DNA from: Phenylobacterium zucineum HLK1 | GTDB taxonomy: Bacteria > Pseudomonadota > Alphaproteobacteria > Caulobacterales > Caulobacteraceae | Assembly (NCBI RefSeq): GCF_000017265.1 | Contig: NC_011144.1 | Location: 930,001 to 994,000 of the forward strand | DNA length: 64,000 bases | Reading direction: 5' to 3' | Shown: piece by piece, positions 16,762 through 28,169 of the stretch | Position numbering within the stretch: the stretch's first letter is position 1 | How the letters are laid out: each line of letters begins with the position of its first letter | Program-made: the position numbers and the translations under genes | The notes under the pieces: generated by a model | The model's input: only the letters and a program-made list of their open reading frames with translations | Database searches by the model: none | What the model was told of the DNA's origin: nothing

Positions 16762-17933
16762 ACGATCCAGCCTTCGGGCAGCGACGAGAGCTGCACGCCC
16801 TGCAGCACCATCCGGCTGTCGCCGCCCATGTCCACGACCGCCCCGGCGTCGCTCTGGTAGGTGGAGTAGGGGCCCAGCGCGTCGACGCGGTCGCCCTCCC
16901 AGGGATTGAAGTCCAGCACGAGGTCCAGCCCCGAGCCCTGGAAGACGTGGAAGGTGTCGGCCCCGCCGCCGCCCGCGAGGGTGTCGGAGCCCCGGTCGCC
17001 GGCCAGGAAGTCGTCGCCCCAGCCGCCGGTCAGGCTGTCGTCGCCCTGGCCGCCGCGGACCACGTCGTTCCCGCCGCCGCCGTCAGCGGTGTCCTGGCCG
17101 AGGTTGCCGAGCACCACGTCCCCGCCGTCGTCGCCGAACAGCAGGTCGTCGTCCTGGCCGCCCACGACCCAGTCGTCGCCCGAACCGCCGGCCACGGTGT
17201 CGTTCCCGGTGTTGCCGTGCAGGTCGTCGAACTGCCAGCCGCCCTGCAGGCTGTCGCCGCCCGCGCCGCCGCGCAGGACGTTGACCCCGGCGCCGCCCTC
17301 GAGGGTGTCGGCGCCGCCGCCGCCCGCGAGGTGGTCGGCCCCGTCGCCGCCCTGCAGGAACTGGCCCGCGGCGCCGTCGCCCGCGCCGCCGCCGCCGCTT
17401 CCGCCGCCACCTTCGCCCCCGGCGGGGGCGAAGGGCGTGTCGTAGCCGCCGAACTTGCCGACGTACTGCGAGACCGGCGTGCCGTAGCCGTCGCGGGTGT
17501 CGACCGCCCCGCCGCTCTCCAGCCAGGACTTCAGGTTCCAGACGCCCACGAGGTGCGCGCCGGCCAGGATGCCCGAAGGGGTCACCTCCACGCCCGCCAC
17601 CCACTGGCCGATGTAGCTCTGCAGGTTCAGCGCCGCGGCGTCCTGCCACACCTTGCCGAACCAGGCGTCGGCGGCCGCGTCCTGGGCCGCCGGCGTGGCG
17701 AGGAAGCTCGCCTTGTCCCAGACGCCGTAGCCGTGGGCCGTCTCGGTCCAGGCGCCCACGAAGTCGATGGCGTAGGGATTGCCGTCGCCCTGGTAGAAGC
17801 CGATGGCCTGGAGGGCCTCCTCGCCGAACTGGAAGCGGCCCAGGTAGCCCAGGCTGCTCACGAAGGCGTAGTTGTTCCCGGACTCGTTCTGCCCGAGCGC
17901 GCGAAGAAGGTCTGAGTAGGTCCCAGCGCTCAT
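16758..17933 (-). CDS. RTX-repeat protein with lysozyme-like N-terminus
   Basis: The 391-aa protein has no N-terminal signal peptide. Residues ~1-170 (ALGQNESGNNYAFVSSLGY, LGRFQFGEEALQ) look like a lytic transglycosylase/lysozyme-like domain with a possible catalytic Glu in NESGNN. A Gly-Ser linker follows, then RTX nonapeptides such as GGDGADHLA, GGGGADTLE and GGQGDDSLT. RTX repeats bind calcium outside the cell after type I secretion through a C-terminal signal. The likely role is a secreted or surface peptidoglycan-active protein; this is an inference. No secretion genes are adjacent. Confidence 0.75.
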   Translation of the reverse strand: MSAGTYSDLLRALGQNESGNNYAFVSSLGYLGRFQFGEEALQAIGFYQGDGNPYAIDFVGAWTETAHGYGVWDKASFLATPAAQDAAADAWFGKVWQDAAALNLQSYIGQWVAGVEVTPSGILAGAHLVGVWNLKSWLESGGAVDTRDGYGTPVSQYVGKFGGYDTPFAPAGGEGGGGSGGGGAGDGAAGQFLQGGDGADHLAGGGGADTLEGGAGVNVLRGGAGGDSLQGGWQFDDLHGNTGNDTVAGGSGDDWVVGGQDDDLLFGDDGGDVVLGNLGQDTADGGGGNDVVRGGQGDDSLTGGWGDDFLAGDRGSDTLAGGGGADTFHVFQGSGLDLVLDFNPWEGDRVDALGPYSTYQSDAGAVVDMGGDSRMVLQGVQLSSLPEGWIV

Positions 17934-18152
17934 TTCCGGTGTTTCCCTCGACTAGGCCGCACGCCGTCGTCCGCCCGCAAGGCGTCGCCCTCGCGCCCCG
18001 GAGGGTCGCGGAGCTTCAACTTGGTGGTGAACGGCTGCGGTGACGCCCCCTGCTGCACCCGTCTCTTGGAGACCGCGATCCGGGGGCGAGAATGGGGCGC
18101 GTTTGGGGTCTTACCGGTTCAGCGCGACCGTAGCAGGCCTGCGATCACGCCC

Positions 18153-18518
18153 CTACGAACGGCCTTGGCGCGCGCGCTCGTCCTCGACGTCCTTGCGCAG
18201 GACCGAGAGGTCTTCGCTGATGCGGAAGACGGCGACGTAGAACTCGCAGAACGAGCGCCACAGCAGCACCGCGACGCCGACGCCCAGCAGGCCGACCGCC
18301 AGCACGGCCAGCGCCAGAAGGACGCCGAGGATGGTGCCCTCGCGGATCGCCACGCCGACGGTCGCGCCCAGCACGCCGAAGGCCATGACGGCGATCACGC
18401 CCAGCCCCGCCCAGTAGACCAGGTGGATCACCTGGCCGGTCATCAGGCGCTCGAAGGAGAGCAGGTCCCAGAGGAACCGCGCGCCCGGGCCCTGGGGTCG
18501 TTCGAGAGGTCGCCGCAT
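18153..18518 (-). CDS. DUF4282 membrane protein
   Basis: This 121-aa protein begins with a proline-rich stretch, followed by FLWDLLSFERLMTGQVIHLV, which matches the start of DUF4282 domains. Two hydrophobic helices follow, and it ends with RSFCEFYVAVFRISEDLSVL. DUF4282 proteins are small inner-membrane proteins of unknown function. It is 100 bp downstream of flhA on the same strand and could be a distal gene of the flagellar transcript. Confidence 0.75.
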   Translation of the reverse strand: MRRPLERPQGPGARFLWDLLSFERLMTGQVIHLVYWAGLGVIAVMAFGVLGATVGVAIREGTILGVLLALAVLAVGLLGVGVAVLLWRSFCEFYVAVFRISEDLSVLRKDVEDERARQGRS

Positions 18519-18617
18519 CCGAAACCTGAAGACTTGAAAAGCGACCCCGATCGGGGCCCGTCCGGACCGAACGGCTACCAGCCGGAACGGCGGCCTGCAA
18601 CGGGCGAACGGCCGCGG

Positions 18618-20714
18618 TCAGATGGCGCCGACGGTCCGGAGCCTCGCGCGGGGGTGGATCTCGTTCTGGCTCATCACCGGGGTCTGACCGCGGAAGCGCT
18701 CGATGATCGAACGGACGTAGGGCCGGATCGCGGGGCTGGTCAGCAGCACGGGGCTGTCGCCGGCCAGCGCCGCGCGCTCGAAGGTCTCGCGCACGCCGCG
18801 GATGAAGTCCTGCAGGCGCGAGGGGGCGAGGGCCAGCTGCCTGTCCTCGCCCTGGCCGACCAGGGCCTCGGCGAAGGCGTTCTCCCACTCGCCCGACAGC
18901 GTGATGATCGGCAGCGCCCCGTCGTCGCCGCGGTAGGCGTAGCAGAGCTGGCGGCCGAGCCGGGCGCGGACCTGCTCCACCAGCAGGGTGATCGAGCTGG
19001 TGTGCGGAGCGGCCTCGCCCACGCCTTCCAGAATGGCCCCGATGTCGCGGATCGAGACGCGCTCGCGCAGCAGCGCCTGCAGGACCCGCTGGATGGTGGT
19101 GACGGTGACCACGCTGGGCACCAGATCGTCGACCAGCTTCTTCTGGTGCTGCGGCAGGTCGGCCAGCAGCTTCTGCACCTCGGCGTAGGAGAGCAGCTCG
19201 GGCATGTTCTCCTTGAGGATCTCGGTCAGGTGCGTGGTCAGCACCGTCGCCGGGTCGACGATGGTGTAGCCGCGGAAGGTGGCCTCCTCGCGCAGGCCGT
19301 CGTCGATCCAGGTGGCCGGCAGGCCGAACGCCGGCTCCTTGACGTGCTCGCCGGGCAGCTCCACCTGGCCGCCACGGGGGTCCATGGCCATCAGCTGACC
19401 CAGGCGCACCTCGCCCGACCCGGCCTCCATCTCCTTGATGCGGATGCAGTAGCCCTGGGACGGCAGGCGCATGTTGTCGAGGATGCGCACGGACGGCATC
19501 ACGAAGCCGAAGTCGGCGGCCAGGGTCTTGCGCAGGGCCTTGATCTGGTCGGTGAGCCGGCGGCCCTCCAGGTCGTTGATGAGGCCCAGCAGCCCGTAGC
19601 CCAGCTCGATCTTGATCTCGTCGATGGCCAGGGTCTGGGAGATCGGCTCCTCCTGGTCGGCGGGCAGCGCCTCGGCCGACAGGTCCACCACCTCGGGCTC
19701 GGGCTTGGCCTGGGAGCGGCGCCACGCCAGGACGCCCGCGCCGACCGAGATCAGGGCGAAGGGCAGGATCGGCATGCCCGGAATGAACGCGATGACGCCC
19801 GCCGCCGCCGAGACCATGCCCAGGCTGACCGGGTTCATGGCCAGCTGCTTGACCAGGGCCTTGTCGGCCGCGCCCTCGACGCCCGCCTTCGAGACCAGGA
19901 AGCCGGCGGCGATCGAGATGATCAGCGCCGGGATCTGGCTCACCAGGCCGTCGCCGATGGTCATGATGGTGTAGCTGGCGGCCGCCTCGCCGAGCGGCAG
20001 CTGGTGCTGCATCACCCCGATCAGGATGCCGCCGATGACGTTGATGGCCACGATGATCAGGCCGGCGACGGCGTCGCCGCGCACGAACTTCGAGGCGCCG
20101 TCCATGGCCCCGAAGAAAGTGCTCTCCTGCTCGAGCTCCTTGCGGCGGACCTTGGCCTCTTCCTGCTCGATCAGGCCGGCCGAGAGGTCGGCGTCGATGG
20201 CCATCTGCTTGCCGGGCAGGGAGTCCAGCGTGAAGCGCGCCGAGACCTCGGCGATCCGGCCCGAGCCCTTGGTGATGACGACGAAGTTCACCAGCACCAG
20301 GATCGAGAACACGATCACGCCGATGACGTAGTTGCCGCCCATCATCATCTTCCCGAAGGTCTCGATGATGTTGCCGGCGCCGTGGGCCCCCTCGTGGCCG
20401 TGGCTGAGGATCAGGCGCGTCGAGGCGATGTTGAGCCCCAGCCGGTACAGGGTCGTGACCAGCAGGACCGTCGGGAAGGAGGTGAACTCCAGGGGCTTCT
20501 TGATGAGGATCGCCGTCATCAGGATCAGCACCGACGACGTGATCGAGACCGACAGCAGCACGTCCAGCAGGACGGCCGGCACCGGCAGGATCAGCAGGAC
20601 GACGATGCCGACGACGCCCAGCGCGAGGCCCACTTCGCCCCGGGCGAACCAGCCCCAGATTTCCTTCGGCGACGGCGCGCCCGAAAGGCGCCCGGCCGTA
20701 CCGGTGTCAGACAT
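18618..20714 (-). CDS. flhA: Flagellar export gate protein FlhA
   Basis: A 698-aa protein with about eight N-terminal membrane helices and a large cytoplasmic C-terminal domain. The FHIPEP region appears as STRLILSHGHEGAHGAGNII and NFVVITKGSGRIAEVSARFT. FlhA forms the nonameric export gate and docks export chaperones. GAGGGG-like ribosome-binding bases precede the ATG. It is the last gene of the fliF-fliG-fliH-fliN-flbD-flhA run, 24 bp after flbD. Confidence 0.95.
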   Translation of the reverse strand: MSDTGTAGRLSGAPSPKEIWGWFARGEVGLALGVVGIVVLLILPVPAVLLDVLLSVSITSSVLILMTAILIKKPLEFTSFPTVLLVTTLYRLGLNIASTRLILSHGHEGAHGAGNIIETFGKMMMGGNYVIGVIVFSILVLVNFVVITKGSGRIAEVSARFTLDSLPGKQMAIDADLSAGLIEQEEAKVRRKELEQESTFFGAMDGASKFVRGDAVAGLIIVAINVIGGILIGVMQHQLPLGEAAASYTIMTIGDGLVSQIPALIISIAAGFLVSKAGVEGAADKALVKQLAMNPVSLGMVSAAAGVIAFIPGMPILPFALISVGAGVLAWRRSQAKPEPEVVDLSAEALPADQEEPISQTLAIDEIKIELGYGLLGLINDLEGRRLTDQIKALRKTLAADFGFVMPSVRILDNMRLPSQGYCIRIKEMEAGSGEVRLGQLMAMDPRGGQVELPGEHVKEPAFGLPATWIDDGLREEATFRGYTIVDPATVLTTHLTEILKENMPELLSYAEVQKLLADLPQHQKKLVDDLVPSVVTVTTIQRVLQALLRERVSIRDIGAILEGVGEAAPHTSSITLLVEQVRARLGRQLCYAYRGDDGALPIITLSGEWENAFAEALVGQGEDRQLALAPSRLQDFIRGVRETFERAALAGDSPVLLTSPAIRPYVRSIIERFRGQTPVMSQNEIHPRARLRTVGAI

Positions 20715-20738
20715 AGGCCCCCCTCAAAGCCCCGCGCG

Positions 20739-22106
<1,368 letters not shown>

Positions 22107-22134
22107 CGGCAATCTCCTTCACCCCGCCCCGGCC

Positions 22135-22470
22135 TCAGGCCGCGGCGTCACCGTCCTTGATGATTTCCGTCATGGTCACGCCCAGGCGCTCGTCGACGAT
22201 GACGACCTCGCCGCGGGCCACCAGGCGGTTGTTCACATAGATGTCGATCGCCTCGCCGACCTTGCGGTCGAGCTCCAGCACGCTGCCCTGCGCCAGCTGC
22301 AGCAGCTGGGCGACCGAGAGCGTCGAGCGCCCCAGCACCGCCGAGATGCTCACCGGCACGTCGAACACCGGGGCGAGGTCGCCCGCGGTCTTGTCCTCGT
22401 CTGGCGAGGGCTCGGGCAGGGCGCCGTCCTCGGGTCCGAATTCGTCCAGCTTCAGGTCGTCGTCCGCCAT
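22135..22470 (-). CDS. fliN: Flagellar motor switch protein FliN
   Basis: The 111-aa protein has an acidic N-terminus and a SpoA/FliN C-ring domain: VPVSISAVLGRSTLSVAQLL, then VGEAIDIYVNNRLVARGEVV. FliN forms the base of the C-ring and helps in export and switching. The length agrees with short FliN proteins. It starts 5 bp after the fliH stop and ends 28 bp before flbD. Confidence 0.95.
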   Translation of the reverse strand: MADDDLKLDEFGPEDGALPEPSPDEDKTAGDLAPVFDVPVSISAVLGRSTLSVAQLLQLAQGSVLELDRKVGEAIDIYVNNRLVARGEVVIVDERLGVTMTEIIKDGDAAA

Positions 22471-22475
22471 GGGCT

Positions 22476-23123
22476 TTAGCTTTCGCTGCCGGGGATGAGG
22501 GGTTCGGCGTGGAGGCCTTCCGCGGCGAGCGCGGCCTCCAGCGCCTGGGTCACGCGTTCGGCCGCGGCGGCCGGGTCGAAGGCCGCCGCGCCGTCGCCGA
22601 AGTCGAGGGTGAAGGCGTGCCGGGGCAGGCCGCCGTCGGTCTTCACCTGGATCGCGCCCTCGAAGCCGACCGCCCGGGCGGCGTCGTCCAGCAGCCCCTG
22701 CACGGCCTCGGCCAGCGCGGGCTCGGCGCCGACCACCAGCCGCGGCTGGGCCTCGATCTCGCGGGCGAGGCTGGCCAGGGCGGCCTGCAGCGGCGCCTCG
22801 GGGAAGCGCTCGAGGGCGGCGTCGGCGATGGCCCGGCCGCAGGCCAGGGCCAGGGCCGCCGAGCCGGTGCGGTGCTCGTGGGCCACTTCGGCCAGCTTCG
22901 GCAGGGCCTGGGCGCAGGCGGCCGAGATCGCCTGCAGCGCCTGGGCCTGCTGGGCGGCGATGCCGGCCATGGCGTGGGCCTGACCCTCGGCGAAGGCCGC
23001 CTGGCGGATCTGCTCGACCTCGTCGGCCGGGAACATCCGCTTGGGGCGGGGCGCCGCGAAGGCCACGCCGCCGCCGGCGTCGAACTCGGTGTCGAAGGTG
23101 AATTTCTCGGGGGCGCCGGACAT
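22476..23123 (-). CDS. fliH: Flagellar assembly protein FliH-like
   Basis: The 215-aa protein is alanine-rich, with a helical middle (QAHAMAGIAAQQAQALQAIS) and a C-terminal part containing ALERFPEAPLQAALASLARE. FliH regulates the FliI ATPase and tethers it to FliN. The gene position between fliG and fliN is the main support, since FliH proteins diverge strongly. Its ATG overlaps the fliG stop by one base (TGATG). The longer frame would run into fliG and is not used. Confidence 0.85.
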   Translation of the reverse strand: MSGAPEKFTFDTEFDAGGGVAFAAPRPKRMFPADEVEQIRQAAFAEGQAHAMAGIAAQQAQALQAISAACAQALPKLAEVAHEHRTGSAALALACGRAIADAALERFPEAPLQAALASLAREIEAQPRLVVGAEPALAEAVQGLLDDAARAVGFEGAIQVKTDGGLPRHAFTLDFGDGAAAFDPAAAAERVTQALEAALAAEGLHAEPLIPGSES

Positions 23124-24151
23124 CAGTACACCAGCTCGTCGTCGCCGCCGGCGCCGGCCAGCATGATCTCGCCCTTGTTGGCGAGGTCCTTGGCCACCTG
23201 CACGATCGCCATCTGCGCCTGGTCCACGTCGCGCAGGCGCACGGGGCCCATGGTCTCCATGTCCTCGCGCATGATCTTGGCGGCGCGCTCGGACATGTTG
23301 GAGAAGAACATCTCGCGCAGGGCGTCCGAAGCGCCCTTCAGCGCCAGGGCCAGCTGGTCCTTCTCGACCGAGCGCAGCAGGGTCTGGACGCCGCCGGGAT
23401 CCAGCTTCGACAGGTCCTCGAAGACGAACATCAGCGCGCGGATGCGCTCGGCGGCCTCGCGGTTGCGCTCCTCGAGGGCGGTGATGAACCGCGCCTCGGT
23501 CTGGCGGTCGAAGGCGTTGAAGATGTCGGCCATCATCTCGTGGCTGTCGCGCTTCGAGGTGCGGGCCAGGTTCGACATGAACTCGGTGCGCAGCGTCTGC
23601 TCGATCTTGTCCAGGATGTCCCGCTGCACCGGCTCCATGCGCAGCATGCGCATGACGCACTCCAGGGCGAAGTCCTCGGGCAGGGCGGCCAGTACGCGCG
23701 CAGCGTGCTCGGATTTGATCTTCGAGAGCACCACCGCGACGGTCTGCGGGTATTCGTTCTTCAGGTAGTTGGCGAGCACGGCCTCGTTCACGTTGCCGAG
23801 CTTGTCCCACATGGTCCGGCCGGCGGGCCCACGGATCTCCTCCATGAGCTGGTCGACCTTGTCGGGCGGCATGATCGAGGCCAGCAGCCGCTGGGTCTGC
23901 TCGAACGAGCCCATGATCGCGCCGGTGGCCGACATGCCCGAGACGAATTCCACCAGCAGGTCCTCGACCACGCTGGAATGGACCGTGCCCAGGCTCGCCA
24001 TCGCCTGGGAGATCTCCTTGATCTCCTCCTCGTCGAGCTGCTGCCACACCTCGGCGTGCTCCTCGCCGAGGGCGAGCAGCACCACCGCGGCCTTCTCCGG
24101 CCCGGTCAGCTTGGTCGCGTCGGCGACGTTCTTGCCCTTCGCGCGGATCAT
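23123..24151 (-). CDS. fliG: Flagellar motor switch protein FliG
   Basis: A 342-aa protein with the N-terminal [19 protein letters not shown] domain, the middle domain ([20 protein letters not shown], including the EHPQ-like NEYPQT region) and the torque-generating C-terminal domain with its charged helix ([20 protein letters not shown]). FliG links MotA-type stators to rotor torque and binds FliF. The ATG overlaps the fliF stop by ATGA. Confidence 0.97.
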   Translation of the reverse strand: MIRAKGKNVADATKLTGPEKAAVVLLALGEEHAEVWQQLDEEEIKEISQAMASLGTVHSSVVEDLLVEFVSGMSATGAIMGSFEQTQRLLASIMPPDKVDQLMEEIRGPAGRTMWDKLGNVNEAVLANYLKNEYPQTVAVVLSKIKSEHAARVLAALPEDFALECVMRMLRMEPVQRDILDKIEQTLRTEFMSNLARTSKRDSHEMMADIFNAFDRQTEARFITALEERNREAAERIRALMFVFEDLSKLDPGGVQTLLRSVEKDQLALALKGASDALREMFFSNMSERAAKIMREDMETMGPVRLRDVDQAQMAIVQVAKDLANKGEIMLAGAGGDDELVY

Positions 24152-25794
24152 GGCGTCTCGTGCAGCCAGCTACGGAGGATCGCGACCGACTCCTCCGGAT
24201 GCTTCTCGACGAACTCGGCCACGCGCTTCACCGAGCTGGCCTTCACCTGGCCCTCGATGCGGGCCATGTCGATCTTGCTCTCCAGTTCGGTATGACCGGG
24301 GCCGGGCAGGGCGAGCTGGGCCGTGCCGTCGGCGGCGATCTGCATCGGCTGGCCGTCGGCCGTGGTGACGACGCGGGTCACCTGCGGGCCGCCCATCATC
24401 ATCGGCAGGCCGCCCCCGCCGCCGCCGGTCGCGCTCTTCAGCAGCGGCCGGGCGACGAAGATCAACATCAGGATCCCGACGATCGCCATCACCCCGATCT
24501 CGACCGCGCGCATGATGTCGTTCTTATCGAAGCCCATCAGCGGGTTCGCCGCCTCGACGCCGCCCACCGTGTCGGGCGTGGGGAAGCGGACGTTGATGAC
24601 GCTGACCTGGTCGCCGCGGTCCTGGTTGAAGCCGACGGCGGTGCGGACCAGCTGCTCGATGCGCTGCATCTCCTCGGCGGTGCGCGGCGTGTAGGCGCCC
24701 GGCTGGCCGTCGGCGCCGATGGCGGTGACGCCGTCCACCGCGACGGCGACCGACAGGCGCTTCACCTGGCCGGGCTCCTGCACCTCGGTGCGGACGGTCT
24801 TGGAGATCTCGTAGTTGGTGGTGGATTCCTGGCGCCCGCTCTGCGAGCCGACCAGGCCGCCGCCGCCCAGCGCCGCGGCGCCGGGCAGGTTCCCGGCCAC
24901 GCCGGCTTGGCCCGCGCCGTCTTCCTGGTTCTCGCGGCTGTTCTCGTCGGTGGTGGATTCCGAGCGGATCACCTGGCCGTCGGGATCGAAGGTCTCCTGC
25001 TGCACGGTGACCCGCGCCAGTTCCAGCTCGGCGGAGACGTTGACGCGCGCCTTGCCGGGGCCGACGACGCCCTCGATCAGGTTCTTCACCTGCTTGGCGA
25101 TGCGCTGCTCGACCTCGGACTTGCGGCTGTCGGCCTCGGCGGCCATGCCGGTGTCGCCGCCGGACAGCGTCTTGGCGTGCTGGTCCACCACGGTCACGCG
25201 GTCGGGCCGCAGGTTGGGCACGGCGCCGGCGATGAGGTTCTGGATCGCGCGCACCTGTTCGGGGCTGGGGGCGCGGCCGCCGACTCCGATGTTGACCGAG
25301 GCCGAGGGCTGCTCGGCCTCCTCCTGGAAGAGCTGGCGCTTGGGCAGCACCAGGTGCACCCGCGCCGAGGTGATGCCGTCGAGGCTGCGGATGGTGCGGG
25401 CCAGTTCGCCTTCCAGGGCGCGCTGGCGGTTGAGCTGCTGGACGAAATCGGTCTGGCCCAGGGCCTTGGCGTCGTCGAAGATCTCGTAGCCGACCGAACC
25501 GGCGGTCGGCAGGCCGCGCGACGACAGCATCAGGCGGGTGGCTGCCACCTTGTCGCGGCCGACGAGGATGGTGGAGCCGTCGCCCTTCACCTCGTACTTG
25601 ATCCCGGCCTGGTCCAGCGCCTGGGTGATCGAGCCGGCTTCCTTGAGGTCGAGGTTGGAATAGAGCAGGGCCTTGGGCTCGCCCAGGCCCATGGTCATGG
25701 CGAACAGCACGGCCGCCAGTCCCGCGCCGATCCCCAGGATGGCGGCCAGACGCCCGATCCCGAACCGCTGAATGGCCGCGAGCAACTGGTTCAC
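24148..25794 (-). CDS. fliF: Flagellar MS-ring protein FliF
   Basis: The product is 548 aa from the GTG at 25794, which has a GGAAGGA Shine-Dalgarno sequence; an upstream ATG at 25851 adds 19 unlikely residues. The N-terminal membrane helix ([20 protein letters not shown]), the YscJ/FliF domains ([31 protein letters not shown]) and the second helix near the C-terminus are present. The cytoplasmic C-terminus ([11 protein letters not shown]) binds FliG. FliF is the first gene of the flagellar operon and, in Caulobacter, is CtrA-dependent. Confidence 0.95.
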   Translation of the reverse strand: MNQLLAAIQRFGIGRLAAILGIGAGLAAVLFAMTMGLGEPKALLYSNLDLKEAGSITQALDQAGIKYEVKGDGSTILVGRDKVAATRLMLSSRGLPTAGSVGYEIFDDAKALGQTDFVQQLNRQRALEGELARTIRSLDGITSARVHLVLPKRQLFQEEAEQPSASVNIGVGGRAPSPEQVRAIQNLIAGAVPNLRPDRVTVVDQHAKTLSGGDTGMAAEADSRKSEVEQRIAKQVKNLIEGVVGPGKARVNVSAELELARVTVQQETFDPDGQVIRSESTTDENSRENQEDGAGQAGVAGNLPGAAALGGGGLVGSQSGRQESTTNYEISKTVRTEVQEPGQVKRLSVAVAVDGVTAIGADGQPGAYTPRTAEEMQRIEQLVRTAVGFNQDRGDQVSVINVRFPTPDTVGGVEAANPLMGFDKNDIMRAVEIGVMAIVGILMLIFVARPLLKSATGGGGGGLPMMMGGPQVTRVVTTADGQPMQIAADGTAQLALPGPGHTELESKIDMARIEGQVKASSVKRVAEFVEKHPEESVAILRSWLHETP

Positions 25795-25875
25795 GCGGGC
25801 GTCCTTCCCCCAACTCCGGAGGGCGCGCGGCAAATCATTCCCGCCCTCCACTAGGCAGGAATTACCCAGTCGTTG

Positions 25876-25891
25876 GTAAACGCGGGTTTAA
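25876..25891 (-). promoter_or_regulatory. Candidate CtrA-binding site upstream of fliF
   Basis: On the minus strand the bases read TTAA-N7-TTTAC, one mismatch from TTAA-N7-TTAAC, about 85 bp before the fliF start. The site sits between the hydrolase stop and fliF. It matches the expectation that CtrA activates this operon, but one imperfect match is weak evidence. Confidence 0.4.
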
Positions 25892-25896
25892 GGAGT

Positions 25897-28092
25897 TCAG
25901 CCGCTCCAGGGGGACAGGAGGCCCCAGAGGCCCAGCACCACCGAGAAAGCGGCATAGACCAGCACAGTGACGGTGAAGAACGCCTTGCGGGTCCCGGTCC
26001 ACGATTCGACCCGCCGGCCGCCCTGCCAGACCGCCGGCAGCGCGGCCGCGGTGACCAGGGTCAGGGCCGCGGCGACGAGGGCGCAGGCCGATGCGGTGAT
26101 CAGCAGAGCCCCCGGCCAGTCGAAGAACACCTTGGCGAGGTCGGCCGTCTGCATGCCCCACGCCGCCAGCAGGGCGAAGGCGGCGAGCCACAGCCCGGCC
26201 TGGATGTTCTGGGTGAGCGCGGCCCGCGCCTGGATCTGGCTTTCGCGGAAGTCGCGCCGGTTGCGCAGGAAGACGCCCAGCAGGGTCGCGATGGCGGCCA
26301 GGCCGGTCAGGCCCGCCAGGGCGCCCAGGAGCAGCGGGTGCATCCACCAGGCCGCCCGCTGCATCTGGGCGGCGTTGAAGGCGTCGCGGAAGCTGACGGC
26401 GCGGCCGTTCTTCATCCGGAAGGCCAGCCGCTCGTCGCCGTCGGCGGCGATGAACCGGCCCTCGCGGACCGGGCCTTCCGGGACCCAGGTCCGCAGCTCG
26501 TCGCCCGAGCCGGTGACCAGCCGGCCCTCCGGCGTCACGCGCGCCTGCGTCCCGCCGATCATCAGGCCGACGAAGCCCTCCAGCCCGCCATGGGCCCGGC
26601 GGCTGGTGACGTAGTAGCCCTCGAACGCCCCGCGGGCCGCCAGCAGCTCGGCCGAGCCGGGGCGCGGGAACGTCACCGGGGCGGCGTAGAACTGGCGCAC
26701 GACGGCCTCGGCGAACCGGCCGCTCAGCTCGTGGCCGTCGTCGCTGTTGGTCGTGATGAAGACGCCGAGGCCCAGCTGCGGCGCCACCACCATGCTGGAA
26801 TGGAAGGCGATGGTCGCCCCGTCGTGGCCGTAGCCGCGATAGCCCCCCGGCAGACCGTAGACGATGAAGCCGTGGGCCCAGCCGTTGATCCCCGGCGCGG
26901 TGGCCTGGATCGGCTGGCGGAACGCCCGCGCCGCGCGGGGGCCGTAGATGGTCGCGCCATTCCAGGATCCGTCGCCCAGCAGCGCCAGCATGTAGCGCGC
27001 CATGTCGCCGGCGGTCGACGAGGCCGACCCGGCCGGGGCGATCTGGCCGATGTACTCGTAGGGACGCACCTTGAAGGCTCCGCCGCGCCACCAATAGCCG
27101 CGGGCCACGTCGTCCTGCAGGTCCGCCGGCATCGGCGCGGGCAGGCCGCGCCGCTCGGGACGCGGCTCGCGGAACGTGGTGCGGCTCATGCCCAGCGGCG
27201 TGAGCAGCTCGTCCTCGACCAGGTCCTCGAACGGCTTGCGGTTGAGGTTGGCGACCGCCAGTCCCGCCAGCCCCGTGCCGTAGTTGGAGTAGCTGGACGC
27301 CACGCCCGACGCGCGCACGCGCCGGGGCCGCTCCTGCCGCAGGTAGAGGTCGAGGGGGCGGATGCGGTCGGCGTCGCGTTCGAAGAGCTGGCCCATGGCC
27401 CGGTCCTCGAAGCCCGGCGAGTGGTCCATCAGGGTCTTCAGGGTGACCGGCCGGCGGTAGCCCTCGCCGCGCACCCGGGTCTTCTCGGGCAGGTAGCGGT
27501 TGATCGGCTGGTCGAGCGCCATCCGCCCCCTCTCGACCTCGTTCATCGCCAGGATCCAGGTGAAGGTCTTGGAGATCGAGCCGATGCGGAACAGCGTCCG
27601 GTCGGGGTCCACGGCCTTTCGCGGGTTGAGGTCGGCGAAGCCGTAGCCCTTCTTCAGGACCACCCGGCCGTTCTGGACGATCGAGACCGCCGCCCCGGCG
27701 ACATGCTCGCGGGCCATGGCGTCGCGCACCCAGCCGTCGACGAAGGCCTCCAGCTCGGCGGTGGGAATGGTCTCGCCCGGCGACAGCCGCGCGCCGGTGG
27801 CCTGGACGGGCAGGCCGGGGACCACGTCCGCCGCTCCGGCGACGGCGGGCGCCGCGGGCTGGGCGGCGGCCGCCTGGCCCGCGACGGATTGCGGGGCGGT
27901 CGCCTGCGGGCGCGCCTTGGGCTGGGGCCGTTTCGGACGGATCTGGGTGTAGGGGACCGGCGCGTCGGGCAGGGCGGCGGCGGCGATCGCCGGCGGCGGG
28001 GATGACGAGGGCTCGGCCTCCTGCGCGGCCGCGGCGGGGCCGAGGATGAGCATCGCCAGGCCCGCGAGGGCCGTCTTCAGTCCGCACCGCAT
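25897..28092 (-). CDS. Exported beta-lactamase-family serine hydrolase with membrane tail
   Basis: The 731-aa product starts at the ATG at 28092. It has a signal peptide ending near AAAAQ and a disordered Pro/Ala linker. The class C beta-lactamase/PBP-like domain has SISK (Ser172, Lys175) and the Tyr-x-Asn motif YSN at 268-270. A long C-terminal region carries four hydrophobic helices (GALAGLTGLAAIATLLGVF and others). Such proteins may act on peptides or small molecules rather than antibiotics. The frame continues upstream for 83 codons with no sign of coding character. Confidence 0.8.
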   Translation of the reverse strand: MRCGLKTALAGLAMLILGPAAAAQEAEPSSSPPPAIAAAALPDAPVPYTQIRPKRPQPKARPQATAPQSVAGQAAAAQPAAPAVAGAADVVPGLPVQATGARLSPGETIPTAELEAFVDGWVRDAMAREHVAGAAVSIVQNGRVVLKKGYGFADLNPRKAVDPDRTLFRIGSISKTFTWILAMNEVERGRMALDQPINRYLPEKTRVRGEGYRRPVTLKTLMDHSPGFEDRAMGQLFERDADRIRPLDLYLRQERPRRVRASGVASSYSNYGTGLAGLAVANLNRKPFEDLVEDELLTPLGMSRTTFREPRPERRGLPAPMPADLQDDVARGYWWRGGAFKVRPYEYIGQIAPAGSASSTAGDMARYMLALLGDGSWNGATIYGPRAARAFRQPIQATAPGINGWAHGFIVYGLPGGYRGYGHDGATIAFHSSMVVAPQLGLGVFITTNSDDGHELSGRFAEAVVRQFYAAPVTFPRPGSAELLAARGAFEGYYVTSRRAHGGLEGFVGLMIGGTQARVTPEGRLVTGSGDELRTWVPEGPVREGRFIAADGDERLAFRMKNGRAVSFRDAFNAAQMQRAAWWMHPLLLGALAGLTGLAAIATLLGVFLRNRRDFRESQIQARAALTQNIQAGLWLAAFALLAAWGMQTADLAKVFFDWPGALLITASACALVAAALTLVTAAALPAVWQGGRRVESWTGTRKAFFTVTVLVYAAFSVVLGLWGLLSPWSG

Positions 28093-28169
28093 GGAGAGCT
28101 CCCCAACCTCCACCCCACCATCGATCCGGTTGTAGGGCGGAAAGACGAGTCTCTCAAAGCGGGGCCATG

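Noticed and set aside
16906-17445. Repeat-like stretch that could suggest a CRISPR or tandem DNA repeat
   Set aside because: It is the coding region of RTX nonapeptides, not a spacer-repeat array.
25873-28005. 710-aa plus-strand ORF opposite the serine hydrolase
   Set aside because: It is a high-GC shadow frame, and the minus-strand protein has intact SxxK and YxN motifs.
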